DNA of 5,029 nucleotides. Origin: Microcaldota archaeon. GTDB taxonomy: Archaea; Iainarchaeota; Iainarchaeia; JAADDC01. Both the position numbers and the translations under genes were made by a program. Below, one piece after another: positions 1 through 4,967 of the stretch. The stretch is from positions 1-5,029 of the forward strand of contig JALTNN010000042.1 in the NCBI GenBank assembly GCA_027000685.1. Direction: 5' to 3'. Positions within the stretch are counted from its first letter, which is position 1; the number at the start of each line of letters is the position of its first letter. The notes beneath the pieces are model-generated. The model made no database searches. It was not told the origin of the DNA and worked only from the letters and a program-made list of their open reading frames with translations.

Positions 1-735
1 GTACAGGTCTTCGTGGTGCTCTTCGTAGGTCCATTCCTCGGAATTGAGCCGGAGCGTGCCTTCAGGCTCGGAACCCTCATGCTCCCCCTTGGCGAGTTCT
101 CCCTCTTCTTCTCAGCCGTGGCACAGGAACTCGGCCTCCCCCACTCCGCCGATATGATGGGCGGGATGTTCCTTGCCATCGTCTTCACGACTGCCGTGGC
201 AGGCTTCATGATAAGGGAGGAGGAGAAGCTCGAGAGGATCGCGGCGAGGTTCGTTCCGGAGTGGTTGAAGAACCGCTTCGACCCCTACAGGATAGCCTCC
301 TCGAAGCTCTTTGTCTCCACCTCTGGAACGCTCCCTGGCGAGATGAAGAGGTTCTTCGTCCTCATCTTCGTCTCTTACCTCCTCTTCTACTTCACGGGCT
401 ACCTCGTCACAGAGGGCCTCATCCCCTTCCACTCCTACCTCGTCCTCTACACGGTCTCCTCCCTCGTCCTCGCCTTCTCTCTCGTGGAGATGAAGAAGAG
501 CCTTGACACTTTCCTCGACATCTTCTACAGCCTCGCCAAGAAGAGAAGACCTGTTGGCATCTCCTCGGGCATACTGGGCACCATCTCCCTCTTCCTCGGG
601 GCATTTCTCTTCTTAGCGGGCCTCTCCCTCAAGGTGGTGTCCCTCGTGCTCATGTCAGCTGCCCTCGCGGGATACGGCTTCCTCCTCCTTGTTTACAGCC
701 TCTTCAGGCTCACGCTCTTCCCTGCCGTTCACTGA
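1..735 (+). CDS. CPA2/Kef-type cation:proton antiporter, C-terminal part (5' end cut off)
   Basis: The reading frame is open from the left edge, so the true start lies outside the window; 244 residues are visible. Around nucleotides 82-115 the protein reads LPLGEFSLFFSAV, which matches the 'GEFS' segment of a late transmembrane helix in CPA2 (Kef/NapA-like) monovalent cation/proton antiporters. A second hydrophobic helix (about visible residues 51-70) then closes the transport core. Such proteins exchange Na+ or K+ for protons across the cytoplasmic membrane. After the core comes a charged linker (residues 71-115, with EEEKLER and two FV/LF segments) and then four more predicted membrane helices at about 117-136, 143-162, 188-209 and 212-234. 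Many Kef proteins instead carry a soluble TrkA-N/RCK domain there, and none is seen. The last codons overlap the end of the convergent deaminase gene by 7 bases. The family call is good; ion specificity cannot be read from this fragment. Confidence 0.8.
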   Translation, partial: VQVFVVLFVGPFLGIEPERAFRLGTLMLPLGEFSLFFSAVAQELGLPHSADMMGGMFLAIVFTTAVAGFMIREEEKLERIAARFVPEWLKNRFDPYRIASSKLFVSTSGTLPGEMKRFFVLIFVSYLLFYFTGYLVTEGLIPFHSYLVLYTVSSLVLAFSLVEMKKSLDTFLDIFYSLAKKRRPVGISSGILGTISLFLGAFLFLAGLSLKVVSLVLMSAALAGYGFLLLVYSLFRLTLFPAVH

Positions 736-1337
736 AAGTCCTCGGCTATCTTCGAAGCAGACGCTCCTCTCTCCCCCACGTACTTTGACGTCTTTCTCCT
801 GTTGTACGGCGTCTCTACTCTCTCCATCTCGAAGAAGATGAGGTTTGCCACGGGCGTCAGGGGGTATAGCTTCACCGGCACGGAGTTCACGTTGTATATT
901 TCAAGTGTGAGGTGCCCCTCGTAGCCCGGATCCACCCACCCGGCTGATGTGTGGACGAGGAGGCCGAGCCTGGCGATCGAAGACCTTCCGTTGAGCTGTG
1001 CGGCTACGTTGTCCGGCAGGGCCACGTACTCGTATATGGAGGCGAGCACGAACTCGTTGGGGTGTATCACGATAGGTGTGTCTTCGTCTTTCAATACAAT
1101 GACGTCGGAGTACCTGTGCCGCTCGATGACGTGGTGTTCGAGCTCCTCCCGTGATAACAGCTCGTCCCTGTAACTCCTCACGTCTATGTTGTCAAGAAAG
1201 CTCGTCCTGAACACCCTGAACCTGAAACCGAGCCTCAGGTCAACGGAAGCTGGCCCCACGAGCCTCTCGTCGAAGGGCTCGATCCTTATCCTCCCGCTCT
1301 TAACGTACTCCCTGATCTTCCAGTCTGGCAGTATCAC
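729..1337 (-). CDS. dcd: dCTP deaminase, possibly dUMP-forming (bifunctional DCD-DUT)
   Basis: The enzyme deaminates dCTP to dUTP (EC 3.5.4.13) or, in the bifunctional form, directly to dUMP plus pyrophosphate (EC 3.5.4.30), feeding dTMP synthesis. The 202-residue trimer-type protein has PASVDLRLG (29-37), the active-site stretch GRSSIAR (117-123; catalytic-type Ser and Arg), HTSAGWVD (129-136), and TLEIYN with the catalytic Glu at 146. The C-terminal lid is SKYVGERG (184-191). The length matches the longer 190-205 residue deaminases, not the short archaeal forms of about 155. TSAGW resembles the 'TAG(F/W)ID' signature of known bifunctional enzymes from Methanocaldococcus and Mycobacterium rather than the 'TAHRID' of E. 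coli; that reading is inference. The start is GTG, chosen because MILPDWKI matches the family N-terminus. No Shine-Dalgarno sequence precedes it, but a TATA-like box lies about 28 bases upstream. The gene is last in the lemA-htpX-nth-dcd run. Confidence 0.93.
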   Translation of the reverse strand: MILPDWKIREYVKSGRIRIEPFDERLVGPASVDLRLGFRFRVFRTSFLDNIDVRSYRDELLSREELEHHVIERHRYSDVIVLKDEDTPIVIHPNEFVLASIYEYVALPDNVAAQLNGRSSIARLGLLVHTSAGWVDPGYEGHLTLEIYNVNSVPVKLYPLTPVANLIFFEMERVETPYNRRKTSKYVGERGASASKIAEDFQ

Positions 1338-1360
1338 CGTAAGAAGGGGATACGATGTGG

Positions 1361-1368
1361 TTTTATTT
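1361..1368 (-). promoter_or_regulatory. TATA-like box for dcd, overlapping the nth stop codon
   Basis: On the - strand this reads AAATAAAA, preceded by GG and followed by CC, in an otherwise GC-rich stretch. Its centre lies about 28 bases from the dcd GTG. In archaea transcription usually starts about 26 bases after the TATA centre, so the RNA would begin at or next to the start codon. The absence of a Shine-Dalgarno sequence before dcd agrees with such a leaderless message. The box includes the nth TAA stop, so it is also constrained by coding sequence and could be chance. Confidence 0.45.
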
Positions 1369-1959
1369 CCTCGTGGCCGAGGGACACACCTCCCTCAGGG
1401 CACACCTCCCACACAACGGTCCCCTCGGCCTGCACACCTCCCGCCCGAACCTCACGAGGGCGTGGTTCACCTTCACCCACTCCTCCACCGGGACGATCTC
1501 CTTCAGCCTCTCCTCCACCCTCGCGGGATCCGCCGAAGGCTCCACGAGGCCCAACCTCTTCGCCACCCTCTCCACATGCGTATCCACGGCTATGGCCGGC
1601 TTCCCGAACCCATACGCGAGGACGATGTTCGCACACTTCCTCCCGATCCCCGGAACCTTCAGGAGCCCCTCGAGGGTGTCCGGAACTCCGCCGAGCGAGA
1701 GGAGGTACTTTGCTGCCTCAACAATCCTCCTCGCCTTCTGCCTGTAGAAGCCCACGGGGTAGATGAGCTCTTCTATCTCCTCCGGCCTCGCCGAGGCGAG
1801 CTCCTCGAGTGACCGGTACCTCTCCATTAACCTCCTGTAAGCCGAGTCAGTCACCTCGTCCTTCGTCCTCTGGGATAAGATACACCCCACGAGCACCTTC
1901 CACGGCTCCTCCCTCACATGTTCCGGCTTTTCCCTCCCGTAATACTCCTCAACGATCAC
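1363..1959 (-). CDS. nth: Endonuclease III, DNA glycosylase/AP lyase
   Basis: This base-excision-repair enzyme removes oxidised pyrimidines and cleaves the abasic strand by beta-elimination. All the family hallmarks are visible in its 198 residues. LSQRTKDE (28-35) is the archaeal version of LSAQATD. The helix-hairpin-helix KVPGIGRKCAN (101-111) carries the catalytic Lys at 108, and AVDTHV (124-129) the catalytic Asp at 126. A C-terminal [4Fe-4S] loop has Cys 176, 183, 186 and 192 in exact C-x6-C-x2-C-x5-C spacing. The start is GTG, the only ATG/GTG/TTG codon between the preceding in-frame stop and the conserved region. The gap to the htpX stop is 7 bases. GGTGGG about 11 bases upstream and re-initiation after htpX are possible translation signals, neither strong. 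The stop codon lies inside the presumed dcd promoter. Length and domain layout are normal for the family. Confidence 0.96.
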   Translation of the reverse strand: MIVEEYYGREKPEHVREEPWKVLVGCILSQRTKDEVTDSAYRRLMERYRSLEELASARPEEIEELIYPVGFYRQKARRIVEAAKYLLSLGGVPDTLEGLLKVPGIGRKCANIVLAYGFGKPAIAVDTHVERVAKRLGLVEPSADPARVEERLKEIVPVEEWVKVNHALVRFGREVCRPRGPLCGRCALREVCPSATRK

Positions 1960-1966
1960 CCTCAGC

Positions 1967-2890
1967 TCATCCCACCCTACGGAGATACTCCATCACCTCC
2001 GGACTGACAGGGGTCTTCGTGAGCTCCGACAGCTTCTTCACCCTCTCATAGACAGGCGGGTGTGTCTCGACGTCCTCGAAGTCGAAGAAGAGAGCACCGA
2101 ACAGCTTCGGCACGTCCTTTTCCTCCACGTACCTCATCGTGTTCTCCCTCGCCACCTTGATGAGGGCATTGATGAGTCCGGGAGGGTACTTCGTCACCTG
2201 AACGGCCCTCGCGTCCGCGAGGAACTCCCTGTCCTTGGAGAGGGCCGAGACGAGGACACGTGTCACTATGGGGGCGAGTAGCATGAGGAAGATGGCGATG
2301 ATGAATGCCAGCGCCGCGACCCGGCCCCCTCCCTCGCGGGATCGGATCCTCGGCAGGACCCTGAGGAGGTAGTAAGAGATGAGAACCGTGAGACCTGCAA
2401 CTACGACCGCCAGCGTCATGTACATCGAGTCCCTGTGCTCCATGTGGGCGAACTCGTGGGCAATAACGTTCTCAAGCTCGCTATCGGTGAGCTTCGTGAC
2501 AGCGGCCTCTGTCACGAAGAGGTAGTGGGTGTCGGGTGAGGAGACGACGAACGCGTTGATCACATCCCACGGCAACTCGTACACCCGAACATTCCTTATC
2601 CCGTAGGCCGCCTTCATCTTCTCCACCGCCCTGATAAGTTTCCCGCTTCGGGCTGGACGGGCACCAGTTATTCCCCCCACGACCCTTTCTGGTCTGTTGT
2701 ACACGTACCACGCCGTGTACAATGTCGTTCCCAACGTGATGGGCACGGACCACAGGAGGGAAGAGTGTACATTACCGCTCACGTACACGAGGATGGCAAA
2801 CACGAGCGCATAAAAGTAGAGGAAGGTGATGAGGAGAACGAAAAGGGAACGGGTCCTTAGCCTCTCCTGCCATCCGTATATCGTCTCCAT
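1967..2890 (-). CDS. htpX: HtpX-like M48 family membrane zinc metalloprotease
   Basis: An integral membrane protease that, by analogy with HtpX, degrades misfolded membrane proteins at the cytoplasmic face. The 307 residues show two N-terminal membrane helices (about 15-38 and 44-64). Next is a soluble part with the substrate-side strand INAFVV (111-116, the counterpart of the family's NAFATG-like segment), the zinc motif HEFAH (145-149; His 145, Glu 146, His 149), and two further helices (about 158-178 and 190-215). The third zinc ligand is Glu 222 in SKDREFLAD (218-226), and THPPVYERVKKL (276-287) follows near the C-terminus. This is the usual HtpX order and length. The start is ATG, 4 bases after the lemA stop; only a weak Shine-Dalgarno-like GTGAG precedes it, so translational coupling is likely. 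Pairing with lemA recurs in many bacteria and archaea and suggests a shared role at the membrane, though the joint mechanism is unknown. Confidence 0.95.
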   Translation of the reverse strand: METIYGWQERLRTRSLFVLLITFLYFYALVFAILVYVSGNVHSSLLWSVPITLGTTLYTAWYVYNRPERVVGGITGARPARSGKLIRAVEKMKAAYGIRNVRVYELPWDVINAFVVSSPDTHYLFVTEAAVTKLTDSELENVIAHEFAHMEHRDSMYMTLAVVVAGLTVLISYYLLRVLPRIRSREGGGRVAALAFIIAIFLMLLAPIVTRVLVSALSKDREFLADARAVQVTKYPPGLINALIKVARENTMRYVEEKDVPKLFGALFFDFEDVETHPPVYERVKKLSELTKTPVSPEVMEYLRRVG

Positions 2891-2894
2891 GTTC

Positions 2895-3485
2895 TCACAG
2901 TTTCTCCAGCCCCTCTGTCAGCTCACCCGACTCGAGCCTCCCCATGATCTCTTCCCTTTCTGGCACCTCGAAGAACGGCTTTGGTGTCTTCCCGAGTACT
3001 CCGGCAACCACGTTCCACGGGAAGAGCGAGATGAACGTGTTGTAGTCGGCAACTGCCTGGTTGTAGAACTGCCTCGCGTACGCTATCTTGTCTATCGACT
3101 CCGTCAGCTCGTCCATCATCTTCCTGAATGCCTTCGTCGTCTTCAGATCCGGGTACTGGGGTATCTGGTAGATGATGGGGACGAGCACCCCCATAAACCT
3201 GCTGGCACTCTCCACCTTCTTGCCCACGTCCGTTCCTCTCATGGCCTCCATAAGCCTCGTGTGCGCGTCGGCTATGGCCTCGAGTGTGCTCCTCTCAAAC
3301 CTTGCCGAGCCCTTGAGCGTGTTCACGAGGTTGGGGATGAGCTCGGCAACCCTTTTCAGCTGGACGTCCACGTCCGCCCACGCTTGGTTCACCCTCATCT
3401 CCAGCACTACGATCCTATTGTACGCGTACACCACAAACAGGGCGACAAGGACGACGAGCCCTATCGCTATCCAGAGAGCCACCAT
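2895..3485 (-). CDS. lemA: LemA family membrane protein
   Basis: A single N-terminal membrane helix (about residues 3-20) is followed by a long helical domain of 196 residues in total. YNRIVVLEMRVNQAWADVDV and the QLKRVAELIPNLVNTLKG that follows it (22-59) are the LemA signature. The second conserved block runs from TTKAFRKMMDEL through ARQFYNQAVADYNTFISLFP (116-156). FFEVPE (171-176) matches the family's usual C-terminal tail. The stretch around residues 95-115, with VPIIYQIPQYPDL, is more hydrophobic and Pro-rich than I expect in that helix-loop, which may be a lineage feature. The molecular function of LemA proteins is not established; their frequent neighbour is HtpX, as here, 4 bases downstream. 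The start is ATG without a Shine-Dalgarno sequence, about 28 bases from a TATA-like element, so this is the probable head of the four-gene operon and its mRNA may be leaderless. Confidence 0.94.
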   Translation of the reverse strand: MVALWIAIGLVVLVALFVVYAYNRIVVLEMRVNQAWADVDVQLKRVAELIPNLVNTLKGSARFERSTLEAIADAHTRLMEAMRGTDVGKKVESASRFMGVLVPIIYQIPQYPDLKTTKAFRKMMDELTESIDKIAYARQFYNQAVADYNTFISLFPWNVVAGVLGKTPKPFFEVPEREEIMGRLESGELTEGLEKL

Positions 3486-3509
3486 GCAGGGAAATAGGGT
3501 GGCATTCCG

Positions 3510-3517
3510 TTAAAATA
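3510..3517. promoter_or_regulatory. Shared TATA-like element for divergent lemA operon and HIT gene
   Basis: TTAAAATA on the + strand reads TATTTTAA on the - strand, so either face resembles an archaeal TATA box. Its centre is about 28 bases from the lemA ATG and about 25 bases from the HIT GTG, close to the distance expected for leaderless transcripts in both directions. It is the most AT-rich part of the 52-base gap, and neither gene has a Shine-Dalgarno sequence. AAAAT at 3526-3530 is a weaker neighbour. No operator-like repeat is visible. Confidence 0.55.
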
Positions 3518-3537
3518 CTTACATCAAAATCTTACAC

Positions 3538-4023
3538 GTGGAGTATGTTTACGCGCCGTGGAGGGAGAAGTTCGTAAGAGGAAAGAAGGGCACCGGCTGT
3601 TTCCTCTGCTACGCAGCCAAACATCCAGAAAAGGACGGTGAGAACCACGTCCTCCTCAGGGGGGAGCACACCTTCATCATCCTGAACGCCTTTCCCTACA
3701 ACTACGGACACGTGCTGATCGCCCCCTACAGGCACGTCGGCAAACTCGAAGAGCTCAGGCCCGAGGAGAGGGCAGAAATGCTGGAGCTTGCCTCCCTCTT
3801 TATATCGAAGATCAAGAAGATGGAGAAGCCGCCCAGGGGTTTTAACCTGGGCTTGAACATCGGGAAAGTTGCGGGGGCTGGCGTGCCCGACCACCTCCAC
3901 CTCCACGTCGTCCCAAGGTGGGAGGGGGACACAAACTTCTTCACGATCCTGGGCGAGACGAGGGTGGTGTCCTTCGACCCAGAGCAGGTTTACAGGGAAT
4001 TGAAGGAGATGTTGAAGAAGTAA
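3538..4023 (+). CDS. HIT family (histidine triad) nucleotide-binding hydrolase/transferase
   Basis: A 161-residue cytosolic protein of the histidine-triad superfamily, whose members cleave or transfer phosphoesters on nucleotides such as Ap4A or AMP adducts. It begins with YAPWREKFV (5-13), the 'APWR' start of the HIT branch related to Ap4A phosphorylases and hydrolases. It then has CFLC (21-24), a likely zinc pair, and the fold core ILNAFPYNYGHVLIAPYRHV (48-67). Next come NIGKVAGAG (107-115) and the triad HLHLHVVPRW (119-128), in which His 121 should be the nucleophile by analogy with HINT1. Length and layout are normal. The true substrate cannot be assigned. The GTG start is chosen because the family N-terminus begins right there and no alternative start exists in frame upstream. 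There is no Shine-Dalgarno sequence, so a leaderless message is likely. Its last 34 bases overlap the convergent ferritin-like/VIT1 gene. Confidence 0.94.
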   Translation: MEYVYAPWREKFVRGKKGTGCFLCYAAKHPEKDGENHVLLRGEHTFIILNAFPYNYGHVLIAPYRHVGKLEELRPEERAEMLELASLFISKIKKMEKPPRGFNLGLNIGKVAGAGVPDHLHLHVVPRWEGDTNFFTILGETRVVSFDPEQVYRELKEMLKK

Positions 4024-4946
4024 TCGGCCCCCACACCGAGCGCGTAGCCAAGAATGGTGGCGAGCGCTACCACAGTAAGGTTCTCCCTTAGCTGAACCTT
4101 GAAGTTTCTGTCGTCTATGACGGAAACGTAGTAGGTGAAGAACACGAGGGTGATAAGGGCAATAAACAGGGAAACACCGAAGGCGAGCAGGGCATTTAGG
4201 ATGACGAAGTAGGGTACGGCAAGGAGGAGCGTGACGATGACGTAGGTGATTCCCGAGCTGGCCGCCGCTCTCAACGGAGATAGACCGTTCTTTAGCTCTT
4301 TGGCCTGCATGTAGGTAGCGGCTACCATGGAGATCGTCGTGGCGAGTCCCACTATGATGGTAGATATCCCCACGAGGAAGCCGCTTCCCGTTGCCCCGAG
4401 GAAGCCCGCTTGGGTTCCGACGAGGCTCACGATGGCGTCCGTGACCCCAAGGGCTACGAATCCGAGGTACTTCAACCTGTCCTCTCTTATCCAGTCCCTC
4501 AACAGATATTCATATCTCTTCGTGCTCCTAAGGAGTCTCTTCAGTTTGGACCTCACCTCCCTGTTCTTCTCTGCCGCCAGTATTCTCTGGTAGCCTCGGA
4601 TGATTTCCTGCTCGTTGCTCTCGGCGAACTTGATAACGAACGTTATGCCGAAGAGCTTGTAGATAATGAAGTACAGCCAGAGCTTCAGGACGTTCAGCCT
4701 CGGCTTGTAGTCCGGCAACAGGCTCTGCAAAAGTGTATAATCTCTCTTCTCCTTTTCATAGAGTTTCTCCACTACTTCGCGCTTCCTCCTGTCTCTCGTG
4801 TCCTTTAGGATGAGCTCGTACAACTTCCAGTCGAAGTACTCGTCGTTTATGAGCTTCCGGAGATGTTCAGAGCTGTCCTCCTCCACTTCATTAATAAAGG
4901 ACGCCGCAAGGCTTAACAACGTAGGGTTAAATTCATACCCGTTCAA
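3990..4946 (-). CDS. Ferritin-like domain fused to VIT1/CCC1-type membrane transporter
   Basis: A 318-residue frame in two parts. Residues 12-155 are charged helices arranged like a rubrerythrin/ferritin-like four-helix domain, with a hydrophobic hairpin near 88-106. Residues 158-313 contain five predicted membrane helices of the VIT1/CCC1 family, which moves Fe2+ or Mn2+ out of the cytosol. FVALGVTDAIVSLVG (163-177) is the first VIT1 helix, with its conserved Asp at 170. ISMVAATYMQ (205-214) matches the family's SMAxGEY segment, but Glu is replaced by Thr 211. LSPLRAAASSGITYV and AVPYF (222-247) fit helix 3. The loop between helices 2 and 3 is short, so the soluble metal-binding insert of plant VIT1 is absent. 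The longest frame is given, from TTG at 4946. That codon sits inside a TATA-like palindrome, so TTG at 4919, nine codons later, may be the real start. Residue numbers use the longer form. Confidence 0.85.
   Translation of the reverse strand: MNGYEFNPTLLSLAASFINEVEEDSSEHLRKLINDEYFDWKLYELILKDTRDRRKREVVEKLYEKEKRDYTLLQSLLPDYKPRLNVLKLWLYFIIYKLFGITFVIKFAESNEQEIIRGYQRILAAEKNREVRSKLKRLLRSTKRYEYLLRDWIREDRLKYLGFVALGVTDAIVSLVGTQAGFLGATGSGFLVGISTIIVGLATTISMVAATYMQAKELKNGLSPLRAAASSGITYVIVTLLLAVPYFVILNALLAFGVSLFIALITLVFFTYYVSVIDDRNFKVQLRENLTVVALATILGYALGVGADYFFNISFNSL
4927..4933 (+). promoter_or_regulatory. Possible TATA-like box for the gene starting at 4968
   Basis: TTAAATT lies about 38 bases before the ATG. 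Transcription starting about 26 bases after its centre would begin near 4956, just before the GGTGA ribosome-binding site at 4959. The geometry fits a short-leader message, but the motif is weak and overlaps the possible N-terminal codons of the opposite gene. Confidence 0.3.
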
Positions 4947-4956
4947 CTATATAGTT
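4945..4956. promoter_or_regulatory. Palindromic TATA-like element upstream of the ferritin-like/VIT1 gene
   Basis: AACTATATAGTT is a perfect 12-base palindrome with a CTATATAG core. On the - strand a start about 26 bases after its centre falls near 4924, just before the in-frame TTG at 4919. On the + strand the same rule gives about 4977, which is inside the right-hand gene (ATG 4968), so it is more likely a promoter for the - strand gene only. As a palindrome between divergent genes it could also be a binding site for a dimeric repressor. Confidence 0.5.
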
Positions 4957-4958
4957 CG

Positions 4959-4963
4959 GGTGA
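4959..4963 (+). promoter_or_regulatory. Ribosome binding site deciding the start at 4968
   Basis: GGTGA matches the 3' end of archaeal 16S rRNA and is followed after four bases by ATG. It is the clearest Shine-Dalgarno sequence at any gene start in this window; most other starts lack one, which points to mixed leadered and leaderless translation. Confidence 0.6.
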
Positions 4964-4967
4964 AAGG

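Noticed and set aside
112..432. - strand open frame opposite the antiporter, very rich in Glu, Asp and Arg
   Set aside because: The acidic/basic low-complexity translation is what the reverse complement of CTC/TTC-rich membrane-helix codons gives. No start signal was seen, and the + strand frame has family motifs.
60..480. Strong pyrimidine richness of the + strand inside the antiporter gene, unlike the purine-rich coding strands of its neighbours
   Set aside because: Explained by the high Leu, Phe, Ser and Val content of membrane helices together with a preference for CTC and TTC codons; it is not convincing evidence of transfer.
1334..1636. Gly- and Glu-rich - strand frame overlapping nth in another phase
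   Set aside because: nth in the correct phase has catalytic Lys, Asp and the complete iron-sulfur Cys set; this frame has no recognisable motif.
1962..1970. ATG-AGC-TGA between htpX and nth on the - strand
   Set aside because: A two-codon frame overlapping the htpX stop. It might assist re-initiation at nth, but nothing supports it as a gene or regulatory peptide.
1991..2000. GGAGGTGATG on the - strand, a near-perfect Shine-Dalgarno sequence near the end of htpX
   Set aside because: It encodes the conserved-phase EVM of htpX and lies about 32 bases before the nth GTG, too far to position a ribosome there. The ATG it touches is an internal htpX methionine. Likely coincidence.
2826..3497. Long + strand open frame (223 codons) opposite lemA and the start of htpX
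   Set aside because: It lies antisense to two genes with clear family motifs, and its translation is rich in His, Arg, Pro and Leu with no domain or start signal. It is a by-product of codon bias on the other strand.
4410..4808. + strand frame of 132 codons opposite the VIT1-type gene
   Set aside because: It is antisense to well-defined membrane helices and the ferritin-like region, with no motif of its own and no ribosome-binding site.
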